DNA of 64,000 nucleotides, taken from Ehrlichia sp052043515 (lineage in GTDB: Bacteria; Pseudomonadota; Alphaproteobacteria; Rickettsiales; Anaplasmataceae). The notes below the pieces were generated by a model. It made no database searches. It was not told the origin of the DNA and saw only the letters and a program-made list of their open reading frames with translations. Shown piece after piece: positions 8,999-20,550 of this stretch. Where the stretch lies: NCBI GenBank assembly GCA_052043515.1, contig JBQEQX010000001.1, positions 1 through 64,000 of the forward strand, given 5' to 3'. The translations under genes and the position numbers were made by a program. How positions within the stretch are numbered: the first letter of the stretch is position 1; every line of letters begins with the position of its first letter.

Positions 8999-10525
8999 TA
9001 TGCTTTACCTTCCTTTTGGAGTAACTCTGCTTTTGCTATAACATCATCTATACTACCAACCATATAGAATGCAGCTTCCGGCAAATGGTCATACTTACCT
9101 TCCACCAACCCTCTAAAACTTGATACTGTATCTTGAAGAGACACAAACTTACCCTGACTACCAGTAAACACCTCAGCAACATGAAAAGGCTGTGACAAAA
9201 ATCGCTGAATTTTTCTTGCCCTTGCTACTACAAGCTTATCTTCTTCTGAAAGTTCATCCATACCAAGAATTGCAATAATATCTTGCAAAGATTTATACGT
9301 TTGCAATATATTCTGCACTTGTTTAGAAACTTCGTAATGCTCCTGACCCACGATATCAACAGATAATGCCTGAGAAGTTGAATCTAAAGGGTCAACAGCG
9401 GGGTATATACCCAACTCAGATATTTGCCTTGATAACACGGTTGTTGAATCAAGATGGGCAAAAGAAGTAGCAGGAGCAGGATCTGTCAAATCATCTGCCG
9501 GCACATATATTGCTTGCACAGAAGTAATAGATCCATTATTTGTAGAAGTAATTCTCTCCTGCATTGCACCCATTTCAGCCGCCAAAGTTGGCTGATAACC
9601 AACAGCAGAAGGTATCCTACCTAGCAATGCTGAGATCTCGGATCCAGACTGGGTAAATCTAAAAATATTATCTACAAAAAATAAAACATCCTGATTTTCA
9701 TCATCTCTAAAATATTCTGCCATAGTTAGAGCAGATAACGCAACTCTTAACCTTGCACCAGGAGGCTCATTCATCTGACCGTACACTAACACTGCTTGTG
9801 ATTTATCTCGTTGATTCAAATTTATCACACCAGACTCTACCATTTCATGATACAGGTCATTCCCTTCACGTGTGCGCTCACCAACACCAGCAAAAACTGA
9901 TACTCCCTTATGGGCTTTTGCAATATTATGTATTAATTCCATAATTAACACAGTCTTTCCCACTCCTGCACCACCAAATAGACCAACCTTTCCACCCTTA
10001 AGATATGGAGCAAGTAAATCTATAACCTTAATCCCAGTAACCAATATCTCAGTTGCAATTTTTTTGGTCAGTTAATTTAGGAACTCCCGAATATATGGAT
10101 CTAATAGAATAATTCGAGTCGGATAATGGACCACAATTATCTATTGTATTCCCCAATACATCAAAAACCCTACCCAACGTCGCTCTACCCACGGGGACAG
10201 ATATAGGAGAGCCAGTATCAATGAACACATCATTTCTAGACAAACCATCAGTACTATCGAGTGCTATGCACCTCACAATGTTATCACCAATATGCTGGGA
10301 CACTTCAAGAACCAATTTTTTCCCATTGTACGTTTCTTGACTTTCTAATGCATTTAGTATCTTAGGTACTCTACCATCAGTAAATTTTACATCTACAACC
10401 GCAGTCATGACACGAACCACCAGACCAACATTTTCTCGCAAATCATCAACTCGAGCATCCGAACTATTTTTACTTTTATTACTATTTTTAACTTTACTTT
10501 TTGCCTTACCAGTTAAACTTGACAT
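8998..10525 (-). CDS. atpD: F1F0-ATP synthase beta subunit, with one frameshift
   Basis: The catalytic F1 subunit. The P-loop GGAGVGKTVLIMEL, GERTREGNDLYHEM, the DNIFRFTQSGSEISALLGR segment and DELSEEDK are all present. An N-terminal extension of about 30 Lys/Ser/Asn-rich residues precedes the conserved GLVVRVMTAVVDVKF. The frame breaks at T7 10059-10065 (+ strand). With one base fewer the protein reads TDQKIATEILVTGIKVIDLL without a gap and totals about 508 residues. An intact beta subunit is needed for oxidative phosphorylation, so the break is almost certainly not a real null allele. Confidence 0.93.
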
Positions 10526-10898
10526 CTTGTACCTTACAAAAAACTACTTTCAAGCGATTATCTAAACCCAAGAGTATTGTAATGTAATAAAAAAACTTGC
10601 AACAACTAACAATGTTATTTTCCAAGTACCCCTAGCCGGACTTGAACCAGCACATCTTTACAGACAGTAGATTTTGAGTCTACCGCGTCTACCATTCCGC
10701 CATAGGGGCTAAAACTGGTAGATACGATAAATAAATTTTGAATTTTAGTCAATGATTTAAATCTGAAGAATATTACCTTGAATAACTAAATATTACCATT
10801 AAAATTAAAAACATATTTAGAGTTTGTCTATATAACTTATATATTGATAACTTTTTGCATTTAAAAATAATTATATCATAATCTAAAGGTTATATTTT
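10526..10898. other. Intergenic region carrying tRNA-Leu
   Basis: Besides the tRNA gene at 10627-10709 it holds the atpD promoter side and about 190 AT-rich bases ahead of mgtE. No other feature is recognised. Confidence 0.4.
10627..10709 (-). tRNA. tRNA-Leu (anticodon CAA)
   Basis: Read on the minus strand, the sequence folds as a class II tRNA. The acceptor GCCCCTA pairs with TAGGGGT, the anticodon stem GTAGA/TCTAC encloses the loop CTCAAAA (anticodon CAA, decoding UUG), there is a long variable arm, and the T arm has GGTTCAAGTCC. Discriminator is A, the CCA end is not encoded, and the first acceptor pair is a G-U wobble. Confidence 0.92.
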
Positions 10899-12272
10899 AT
10901 GTCTACATCAGAAAGTGTTAATACTTTACACTATATACTAGATGAAAAAACAAGTAACTCTTTAACTCAAGCGTTAGAAACACAAAACTTCCTTACCATT
11001 CAGGAAATAATTAGCAAATCAGATAATGTACAACTTGCATACTTTCTGTTAACCTCAACGTATCAACATCGCAAAGAGCTCTTAAATAACATTAATGACA
11101 ACATAGTAAAGGATATTCTTATTCACCTTGTTCCAGATTTGCGTCAAGAAATAATTGAAATTCTTGGAATAAAAAAGGTAGCATCTCTAATATCTCAATT
11201 AGATATTGAAGATATTGTTGCAATCATCGAAGATCTTGATAAAGAAAGTCAGGCAAGCATTTTAAACATATTGCCAAAACGTAATAAAGTGTTCGTTAAT
11301 GAACTTCTGTCATATCCAGAAGAGAGCGCAGGTAGACTAATGCACAAAGATATTATTATTGCTCCAGAATACTGGACTATAAACCAATTATTAAATTTTC
11401 TAACTCAGCATAATAACCTGAATAAAGAATTCTATGAGATTTTCATAGTAGATCCAAAATTGAACCCCATAGGATACTTGAGGCTAGATAATATAATTTG
11501 TGCAAATAATACTCAAGCCATAAAAAAATTTAATGAAAACTGATATAAAAATTATAAAATCACACACAACACAAGAGGAAGTGGCTGAAATTTTTAGAAA
11601 ATATTCTTTATTATCGGCTCCAGTTGTAAACAAAGAAGGTAGAATTATAGGATCAATAATAGTACATGACATATTAAATGTAGTGTATCAAGAAGCGGAA
11701 AAGGACGTTTTGCACTTGGGAATGGTGTCAAATAACGATATTAGTTCTTCGTTATCAAAAACCGTAGTAAAAAAGGCTGCCATGGTTAATAATAAATCTT
11801 ATTACAGCAACAATAAGTTCAATGATTATAGGAATATTCAGCAATACCTTACAACATTTTATAGCATTATCAATAATAATGCCAATAATTGCATCCATGA
11901 GTGGCAATGCAGGATTACAAGCGTTAACAGTAACCATTAGAGCTTTATCTACCAAACAACTTACTCATAGGAATTCTTATAGATTGCTTTTTAAAGAATT
12001 ATCTGTAGGATTCATCAACGGCTTAATATTAGCAGTAGTATCTTCAATAGCACTGATGATTAGGGGACAAGATGTTAACATTCAAATATTAGCAGGAAGT
12101 GCTATGATAATTACTTTCTCTATAACAACTGTATTGGGTGCAGCAATACCAATGATATTCAACTTCTTTAAAATTGATCCTGCTATATCTTCGTCTATAA
12201 TCACATGCGCTACAAGTGATACTTTATCTTTTTTTAATTTTCTTAGGAATGGCTACAATATTTTTATTGTAA
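10899..12272 (+). CDS. mgtE: Magnesium transporter MgtE, with three homopolymer shifts
   Basis: MgtE is a gated Mg2+ channel with an N-domain, a CBS pair and five membrane helices. The N-domain is visible (HLVPDLRQEIIEIL, DLDKESQASILNILP), then PEESAGRLMHKD, the CBS domains and a membrane domain with KRLPWLIINLITATISSMI and SGNAGLQALTVTIRAL. Three shifts split it: A7 at 11522-11528, A6 at 11769-11774 and T7 at 12229-12235. Removing one base from each gives a continuous protein of about 456 residues that ends FFLIFLGMATIFLL, as expected for the last helix. The gene is monocistronic. Confidence 0.9.
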
Positions 12273-12423
12273 TATTTAACCATTAAGTATACCTAAAACA
12301 CATTACAGAAATATTTTGTTGCATTATACGTAAAAATAGATAGAATTAGTCATCTTCCGGGTATTAGTGGGATTAGTTCGTGGAAGTGTGTGTGAATTGT
12401 TGAGGAGGTCGTCTTATGTAGTG

Positions 12424-12817
12424 TTAGGTGGTAGCAATAGTGTTTAGTATGGATAAGCACCCACTCATTAGTGAGGTACTGCTTTGAAGGACGCTGGGGA
12501 TGCTTCTGCCGCTGTTGTTGTTATCCTGAAGATTTTCTCTTCCTCGCATCGGATCTCTGTTGTTATTTCTGAGATTATTTTCTAGCATTGTGAATATGGT
12601 TCCGAGTGTGGCGAATATGATGGCGCAAGTTCTTATTGTCCGTGGATTCATATTTTCTTTTATGACAAGTAACATTATGGTGATAAAAAAAAGCTGTAAA
12701 AGAAACGTAAGCGCCCGCGATACTTAAAACATGCAGTATGTTACCTACTACTGTAGCGATATTTGATGATATCTTACCTGTAGGTGCTTCATTGAAAGTA
12801 TTTTTAAACTGATTCAT
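12424..12817 (-). CDS. Small two-helix membrane protein, one frameshift
   Basis: No family recognised. Two open frames join if the T8 run (A8 at 12685-12692 on the + strand) is one base shorter, giving about 130 residues. There is a short N-terminus (MNQFKNTFNEAPTGK), two hydrophobic segments separated by KENMNPRTIR (about residues 20-52 and 63-80), then a polar Asn/Arg/Ser tail (RNNNRDPMRGRENLQ) with a final semi-hydrophobic stretch. Local GC is visibly higher than in the neighbours. The plan, two helices plus a polar tail, recalls the protein at 62132-62494, but I could not align the two convincingly. Confidence 0.55.
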
Positions 12818-12995
12818 TGGGTGACATGTTCTTCTGATCGATTAAGAATTAATTACTATAGTAATATATTTACTTAAATAAGAAAATATATTACTTCAGC
12901 TATTAAGAAAAAAAGTTATGAAGCACGTATGCATTTTAAATAATACAAAAAAGAGGCTAGTTTATCTTTCGAATTCTTTGGATAAGATCTTGTTG

Positions 12996-15900
12996 CTAAA
13001 CAAACATGAAAGGAGAAATAGTATCAGTATAAATATTAATAACCTCAGTAGTGATTGGTTCATCAACTCGCTGCCCCATAACTTCACAATAGCATTCCAG
13101 TCTTTGTTTAAGTAATTCTCTTTCTCTACATTTCATGTCTATACTTTGTTTCAATGGCAATATACTATTGGCTAAGTCTCTTACACTAAATTGAGCATTT
13201 ACATACTCGATTCTTAAACCTATAGCACACTCTAGCTTACTTAATCTACTTACTAATTCTTGATCACATCCTATCAAATCATTATCCACAAGTATTTTTC
13301 TTATTTCTTTTAGCTTCTGCAAATCTTGTGGGTAATACACAACTTCACACTGCAATAAATATAGCAACTCTTCTTTAATCACATCCCTAATTCTTTCTTT
13401 GGATTTTTTTATAGTATTATTTAGTTCACCATTATTTGATTCTAAAATTTTAATTTGCTTCCCTATTATATAATTTAATACAAATGCATTATATAATAAA
13501 CACATATAGCATGTACTCGATGTATTAGTATTCAATTGTTGAAGTGCTTGTGTAAGAAAATTTGGTAATTTTAAAAGCTCATCTACGCTACAATTTATTT
13601 TGTTTAATAATACTTTATAGTCTTCTGATCGAATCACTCCTTTTCCTAATATTCCTTTAAGTTGTATAAACTTATCTTTTAAATTATTAACTTTTTCTAA
13701 TTCCAATCTTAACTCTGGTATTTCTTGTTCTTGCACAAAACTTTTTAAATAACCATCTAAATTAGATATAACAGATTCTACTTTCTCTACTACAAACCGC
13801 TTTTCAGAAGCAGATATTTTTTTCATCTCATCTAGTACTTGTTCTACTAGTTGTTTTAATTGCTCTGTACTTTTCACATTTTTTATATCTGCTACTATAC
13901 TTGGAAACTTTTCTAATAATGCATCCGATTCTTGCACCATGACACAAAACGCATCTTGCAAGCTTTGATATTTTTGCTCTTGCAACAAATTTCTTGAAAA
14001 CCCGAATACTGTAGTAATTAGTTCTTCTAATTTTTCTAAACCCTCTTTTATCATTAGATTATTTAAATTATCTCCTTTTACTTCCCGTATTAAACATAAT
14101 ACAACACCTACTGGTTCTTCATCTAGATGACTCTCTAGATGTTCCATTGTTTGTATCAACTTTTGCAATATTTCTTTATATCCTTCTTGCAATTCTAATT
14201 CTTTTACTTCACATTGCTTTTTTAACACTAACTCATTTAATGATCTAAAAAGTTCGATCTTTAAATCTTGTATAATTGGATCAAAATTACATCTATCCAA
14301 AAATAACATAGAAAAAAACTCATTTAATAAATGTTGTAACTTTTCTACTTCTTCTTCATTTGTCAACTCCTCTAATTTACAAAATTTATCTAGTATTTCA
14401 TCCAATAACGGTAATTCACATAAATATGATTCTGCACACATTTTTTTGAGATGTTCTAACTTATCGTAAAACTTACCAAATTTTTCTTTTATCTCATCTC
14501 TCATTTGTGACACTTTCTTTTCATTTTCTTTCAATATATTAAACACTTGCTGCAATATTATTTGTTTGCTAGAATCAAAAAAGTCATTGAGTAATTCTTG
14601 AAGCCCTTCTATTGTTTTTTGATCATTCAACTGCCCTAACACACTTTCCAGCTTTTTATGCTCAAGATCATACTGTATTGTTGTAGTATATGAAGCAGGT
14701 GTTTCACCAGGCATTTTAGAGGCTAATAACATTTTTCCGAACCTATTTATACTGTCATAAATTTGTATCTTCAATCCGTCACATACTTCTCCATTCAGTT
14801 CTTTACTTAAATCATTAAATAATACATCCATTCGTAATACCATTTCAAAATTACTAAATAAAAAGTTGTCAAGTTCTAGCATTACATACTTTACTTCACT
14901 CAATTTTGTTGATTTAACACTTAAAAAATTACATAACTGATTTAAACTGGCTACCAACCTTTCTATAAGTACGCAGTCCTCATTTATAGATACAAAATTA
15001 TCCTCCATAACTGTAAGTTCAACAAAATCTAATACTTTTTTGTATAACCTGTTATTAGGAGTACAACCAATTAATTCATATACCCCATCTTTCTTGAAAA
15101 CCAATAAATTTTCCTCAAAAGAACTATAAAAGCGTAACATATCTTTTAACTGATTCTGTAATCTTACAATTTTTCCAGTCAGTGAATCAACTAAGGTCAA
15201 TATTTCTTCTAAGTAATTTTTCAGCAGTACAGACACTTCATTTCCTTCTTGAATTTGATTACATGATTCCAATCTCAATACTATAATGGTCTTCATTATG
15301 ATCAATTCGTCTATGATATTTTCTATTTTGTATAATATAGATTCATCTAGTCTTAATGTACCAACTTTTTTTCTCCCAAATCATCTGTATAAAAAAAATC
15401 CACACCTGGTGTCACAACAACTTTGCCTACACTTTGTTGAAATATGGCATTTAATCTATCAATAATTGAAGATATACTTTCACTCCTATCACTTAATGAT
15501 TGTACTTCAGCAACAGAAGATTTTAATTCTTCCAGACTATGACTAAAATTATCTAGATTTTGTCGATCTAATTCTGAAGAAAATACTTGTTGTAGTTCAA
15601 CTTTGGATTCTTGATCAATTTCATCAGTTGTCAACTCTTGAATAGTTTGTCCTTCTCCTAATTCTATTATCAATGTACGTAGTAACTCATCTAAACGTTT
15701 ATTACCTTGTACCTCTATTTCACTTACTTCTGCTTGTTCCAACCTTTTTTTCTTCTATAAAACATGCCTCTCTAAATTCACTGCCCATACCCTCAGTCAT
15801 GCGCAAGAAAATACTATTTAATTCGCTATCTTTTTTGTGATAATAAATCACTTTGTTTCTTAAAATTTTCAATATCCACATCTAGCTTACTAATTTTAAG

Positions 15901-16734
15901 CTCTATTCTCATAATTTCATTTGTGAATGAGTTATCACGTCCTAAAATAGCTTTTAATTGCTCTCTCAAAAAAATTTCCTGTTGCAATACTTCAGCAAGA
16001 TCAAAATTATACTTTTTTTTACAATATTTTTTGAATTCTTCTATGTCATTAACTTTTACTAACTTTCCCACTACTTTTAATAAATGTGTCATCGGGTGAA
16101 GCACACAAGAAATTGATGGTAGAGCTTTAGGAAAAAGTGAACTGTCAAACGATTGTAAATAGTTAAAAAACTCTTTTTGTTGGCACTGGATCTGATCAAA
16201 AGCATCTAAAAGAAGATTTTGCGCATTTAGTACATCTTCACTGTATTGAAGCCATTTAGAATTATAAAACTTGAAAGAACTTTTTAAAAAGTTTAAATTC
16301 TCTATTATTTGACATTGCTCACCTACTAACTTCTTCAAGTGCATAAATCCAGAGTCATACTCTTCACAACACACGCGTATTCTTTCTATTATTTCTCTTC
16401 TACCTATATCTCCTATTTCATAATATAAGAGACTTTTTATATTTATTAATAATCTTTTCTGATTGAGTAATAGAGCTCCAACAGAAATTACAATCTGCTC
16501 ATCTAATTCAGATTGTTTTTCCAATATTGTTTCCTCATACTCTTCCTTAAATGAACTTTTCTTGAATTGATCAATAAGTTCGACGTTACGTGCTAAATAA
16601 ATTATAGAAATTAAAATACACAGCAATAAAATTGCCATTGCAACCGCATCCACCACATGCTTTTCCTGCATTAAATAAAACGAGGTTATATATAAGATCA
16701 TAGCAATCAGTAATATTAATATTATAAAATACAT
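12996..16734 (-). CDS. Giant membrane-anchored coiled-coil protein of about 1245 residues
   Basis: Three adjacent minus-strand frames (16734-15826, 15742-15353, 15305-12996) join into one if homopolymers are corrected: T6 at 15831-15836 one shorter, T7 at 15745-15751 one shorter, and T7 at 15366-15372 one longer or two shorter. The junctions then read SQKDSELNSIFLRMTEG, EEKRLEQAEVSEIEVQ and EKKVGTLRLDESILY with no stop. The N-terminus has two membrane helices (about residues 2-20 and 28-48). Nearly all the rest is Leu/Glu/Lys/Gln-rich with strong heptad character and no ATPase motif, so it is not an SMC protein. No function is recognised; a structural, envelope or host-facing role is speculation. 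Confidence 0.7.
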
Positions 16735-17003
16735 AATATTAAAAAAAGAAACAAAAATCCTTAATCGGCATCTATACTATTAAATTAATAATAATTTACT
16801 TATTATAAGACTATTCAATAAAATAAATAGTATTTTAACTATTATTAAATAATATTTTTCTAATAATTAAGAATATACTTTATTAAATTAAATAATAAAA
16901 ATACTGTTACTTGATGTAATAAAGATTAAGATTCCAACTTGAGCACAAATGAATTTATGTAGCGATTCATATCCATATAACCTATTAATATTACAATGGA
17001 TAA

Positions 17004-19301
17004 TTAATATCCTTCTATACAAAAATCATACACTAAGTTATTAGTATTAGAATCAAGCTTAATCTTTACATTTCCACCATTAAATAATTTTCCAAACAGT
17101 ATTTCTTCTGCTAAATATTTTCTAACTTTTTCAGATATAATGTTTTCTATATGTCTTATGCCAGACTCATTACTATATCCAGCATTTGCCAAATACACTA
17201 ACACATCATCGTTTATATCCACATGTACATTCTTCTTAGCTAGCTGTTCCTTCAGTTGATCAATAAACTTTCCCACTACTTGCAACATGACTTTCTGATC
17301 CAAAGATGAAAATGAAATTATAGAATCTAGCCTGTTCCGAAATTCAGGACTAAAAATTCTTTCAATTGCCTTTTGATTATCTCCAGAATTAAAACTTTTA
17401 TCTCTAACAAATCCTACAGAGTTTTTACTCAGTTCAAAAGCACCGGCATTAGTTGTTAAGATAATAACTACATTGTGAAAATTAACTTTTTTTCCATAAG
17501 TATCAGTAACACACCCATAATCCATTATTTGTAGTAAAATATTATATATATCACTATGTGCTTTCTCTATTTCATCGAGTAACAACACACTATACTGATG
17601 TCTCGCAATAGAATCAGTTAATAATCCTCCCTGATCATATCCTATGTACCCAGGAGGCGATCCTATGATTTTAGATACAGCATGAGATTCCATATACTCA
17701 GACATATCAAATCTGATTAGTTTCATACCCATATGATTTGCTAACTGTTTCGCCAACTCAGTTTTGCCTACTCCAGTAGGCCCAGCAAATAAATAACTCG
17801 CTAAAGGTTTGTTTAGATTTCTAAGTCCTGCTTTGGCAATTTTTATTGAACTTACAAGGTTAGAAATTGCAAAATCTTGACCAAATATACTTTGTTTTAA
17901 ATTTATTTCTAAGTTTTTTACTCTATCTAAATCATTAAATGATAAATTACTACATGGTATCTCAGTAATCCTCGAAATAATATGCTCAATATCATTCCCA
18001 GTAATAACATTATTACCAGTATTATGCAGCTTACAGTATACTCCAGCCTCATCTATGACGTCTACAGCTTTATCTGGAAGCATCTTTCCCGAAATATACC
18101 TGTCCGATAACTCCGCAGCATATTTGATTGCTTGATTTGTATACCTAACTTGGTGATGTGATTCATAATAAGATTTTATCCCATCTAATATTCTTAGTGT
18201 TTCACTTACTGAAGATTCCTCAACATTAATTTTTTGGTACCTTCTAGCTAAAGCCCTATCTTTTTCAAAGTTATTATTGTATTCTCTATAAGTAGTAGCT
18301 CCGATGCATCTTAAAGTCCCTCTAGCTAAAGCAGGTTTTAGTAAATTACTAGCATCAAGAGATCCACCACTAGTGGATCCAGCTCCAACAATCGTGTGAA
18401 TTTCATCGATAAACAATATCGCATTTTCCTTAGTTTCTATTGCCTTAATTACAGATTTTATCCTTTCTTCAAAATCTCCACGATAGCGTGTTCCAGCCAA
18501 TAGCGCACCCATATCTAGAGAATATATAACCATCCTCTTCAATTGTTCAGGTACATCACCTTCTATAATTTTTAACGCTAACCCTTCAACAATTGCAGTT
18601 TTACCAACACCAGGATCACCAACATATAAAGGATTGTTTTTTCTTCTCCTTAGTAAAACCTCCATAGTTCTATCTAATTCATATGACCTTCCTATTACAT
18701 AATCTATCTTTCCTTTTTTTGCAGCTTCATTTAAATTAATGCAATAAGCATCTAAAGTCTCGTTATCTTTGATTAACATATCCCTAGACATGTTACTTAT
18801 TTGTTGTTTTCCACATTCAGAATCTCTAGCAAATTCATGATCTATACTAAATTCCCCAATGTATGAATTAGTATTAGACATATAATTTATGACATCTACA
18901 TATTTTATATTTTGCTCATGTAAAAAACATGCGCTATATGAATCCTTCTCTGATAAAATTTCAGCAAGAATATTTGCACCCGTTATTTCATTTTTACCAG
19001 AGGTATGAGCATGAATAACAGCTCTATGTACCAACCTTTCAAAAATAGCACTAGGCTTTACTTCTGCAACGCTTTTATCAATCAAAGTAGGTATTTCATA
19101 TCTTAAAAAATTTATAATTGTAATCTTTAGCTTATCAATTGACACACGAAAAGCATAAAAAACACGCCTTGCATCTATATCATCAGTTAAAGCTAATAAA
19201 AGATGTTCTAAAGTAGCATACTCATGGTGAAAATCAAATGCAATTGACACTGCTTTGTGTAAACTAGCCTCAAGATTTTTTGATAACACTAATGTCCCCA
19301 A
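17004..19301 (-). CDS. clpA: ATP-dependent Clp protease ATP-binding subunit ClpA
   Basis: AAA+ unfoldase that feeds substrates to ClpP. The 765-residue protein has a Clp N-domain (1-145), D1 with Walker A GDPGVGKT (228-235) and Walker B LFIDE (296-300), and D2 with Walker A GPTGVGKT (507-514) and LLLDE (573-577). There is no ClpB middle domain. NSVGFVRD near residue 630 sits where ClpA has its ClpP-docking IGL/IGF loop, so the ClpA call is better than ClpB. The adaptor gene clpS, often upstream of clpA in other bacteria, is not next to it here. Confidence 0.92.
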   Translation of the reverse strand: MGTLVLSKNLEASLHKAVSIAFDFHHEYATLEHLLLALTDDIDARRVFYAFRVSIDKLKITIINFLRYEIPTLIDKSVAEVKPSAIFERLVHRAVIHAHTSGKNEITGANILAEILSEKDSYSACFLHEQNIKYVDVINYMSNTNSYIGEFSIDHEFARDSECGKQQISNMSRDMLIKDNETLDAYCINLNEAAKKGKIDYVIGRSYELDRTMEVLLRRRKNNPLYVGDPGVGKTAIVEGLALKIIEGDVPEQLKRMVIYSLDMGALLAGTRYRGDFEERIKSVIKAIETKENAILFIDEIHTIVGAGSTSGGSLDASNLLKPALARGTLRCIGATTYREYNNNFEKDRALARRYQKINVEESSVSETLRILDGIKSYYESHHQVRYTNQAIKYAAELSDRYISGKMLPDKAVDVIDEAGVYCKLHNTGNNVITGNDIEHIISRITEIPCSNLSFNDLDRVKNLEINLKQSIFGQDFAISNLVSSIKIAKAGLRNLNKPLASYLFAGPTGVGKTELAKQLANHMGMKLIRFDMSEYMESHAVSKIIGSPPGYIGYDQGGLLTDSIARHQYSVLLLDEIEKAHSDIYNILLQIMDYGCVTDTYGKKVNFHNVVIILTTNAGAFELSKNSVGFVRDKSFNSGDNQKAIERIFSPEFRNRLDSIISFSSLDQKVMLQVVGKFIDQLKEQLAKKNVHVDINDDVLVYLANAGYSNESGIRHIENIISEKVRKYLAEEILFGKLFNGGNVKIKLDSNTNNLVYDFCIEGY

Positions 19302-19456
19302 TTTTATAATCTAAGAAACTTTAACACCTAAGAATTAAAAATAAGTTGATAAACCAAAATACATCAACTATAGGTAAATATCATGAAATAGATTTTTAAT
19401 ATTATATACGTAAAATAACATAATCGTACAATGCTAATAGTTATAAAATATCGTAC

Positions 19457-20164
19457 ATGTTTGAAGGTAATATAATAATCAAATTTTTTACTTTATTAAT
19501 CCTAGAAGTAATACTAGGAGTAGACAATGTCATTTTTATTTCACTTGCTGTTACAAAAATAACACCTGAATTACGAAATAAAGCAAAATATATAGGATTA
19601 TCATTGGCACTAATAATGCGTATTATTGCCCTATATGCAGTATCGATCATACTATCATTAAATAATCCTATTGTATATTTATTACATATTCACCTCTCGC
19701 CTAATAATCTATTTATGATATTTGGAGGAGCATTCTTAATATATCAGGGTTTATCGGAAATATGGCATGATATTTCCAATCGAAATCACAAACAAAATTT
19801 TAAGACTTTTAAATCAAACTTCCACCTCATCATATTGCAAATAATTTTAGTCGACTCAATATTCTCCATAGATTCAATTCTAACTGCCATCGGAATCACT
19901 CACGATATCGTAGTCATTCAAATAGTATTTGTACTGTCTATCATATTTACAATTTCATTCTCAAACTACATCACACAAGTTATCACTACATACAGCAACA
20001 TCAAAACTATAGCTATTATGTTCGTACTAGTATTAGGAATAATCTTGGTATTAGATGGGATACACATCAAAATATCCCACAACTATTTGTACTTCACATT
20101 TATCTATTCAATGATCACCGAAGGAATTAACATTATCAAAGACAAAAGACGCAATAACAAGTAG
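19457..20164 (+). CDS. TerC family integral membrane protein
   Basis: TerC-family proteins have about seven membrane helices and are implicated in Mn2+ efflux or metallation of exported proteins. The hallmark acidic motifs are present: ILGVDNVIFISL near residue 20 and VDSIFSIDSILTAIG near residue 135. At 235 residues it has normal length. It is transcribed divergently from clpA across about 155 bp and converges on rbfA. The cation specificity cannot be read from the sequence. Confidence 0.88.
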   Translation: MFEGNIIIKFFTLLILEVILGVDNVIFISLAVTKITPELRNKAKYIGLSLALIMRIIALYAVSIILSLNNPIVYLLHIHLSPNNLFMIFGGAFLIYQGLSEIWHDISNRNHKQNFKTFKSNFHLIILQIILVDSIFSIDSILTAIGITHDIVVIQIVFVLSIIFTISFSNYITQVITTYSNIKTIAIMFVLVLGIILVLDGIHIKISHNYLYFTFIYSMITEGINIIKDKRRNNK

Positions 20165-20199
20165 TATTTATGCTTATTACATTTAAATAGGTAAACATT

Positions 20200-20550
20200 C
20201 TACCATTGAGATTCTAACAACTGGTTTACCCGAACTAAATTATCAAAACCATAATCTAATTTAAAACATAATCTAGGTGTATATCTAAGATCTACATAAG
20301 AAAATATAGCCTTTCTAATAAAATAAGATGAGTCATTGAGTTCTTTAATTATCGCTTCTTTATCCAAATAATCCTGAGAAACTATAATAAATACAGTAGC
20401 ATTTCTTATATTAATACTCACTTCCACCTTGGATATAGTAATTAAACTACTACTAATTGAACAAACATCTTGCATCAGCACTTTAGAGATTGCTCTACTC
20501 AATACCGAAGCAACCTTTAAATTTCTAAAATTTTCAGACTTATGAATCAT
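20200..20550 (-). CDS. rbfA: 30S ribosome-binding factor RbfA
   Basis: RbfA is a KH-fold 30S maturation factor acting near the 5' end of 16S rRNA. The 116-residue protein has the N-terminal helix with RVASVLSRAISKVLMQ character and the later SYVDLRYTPRLCFKLDYG segment that defines the family. Its start overlaps the infB stop by four bases (ATGA), so it is the last gene of the nusA-infB-rbfA operon and probably translationally coupled. Confidence 0.9.
   Translation of the reverse strand: MIHKSENFRNLKVASVLSRAISKVLMQDVCSISSSLITISKVEVSINIRNATVFIIVSQDYLDKEAIIKELNDSSYFIRKAIFSYVDLRYTPRLCFKLDYGFDNLVRVNQLLESQW

Noticed and set aside
8998..10525. atpD, infB, ileS, argS and similar genes as pseudogenes
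   Set aside because: All motifs are intact, breaks are single-base homopolymer changes, and loss of these functions would not be viable together.
12424..12675. The second half of the small membrane protein as its own gene
   Set aside because: It joins the upstream frame by one base in an A8 run, and the first frame's own tail (His/Arg-rich) looks like out-of-frame translation.
12996..16734. An SMC or RecN type ATPase for the giant coiled-coil protein
   Set aside because: No Walker A, Walker B or ABC signature was found at either end, and it begins with membrane helices.
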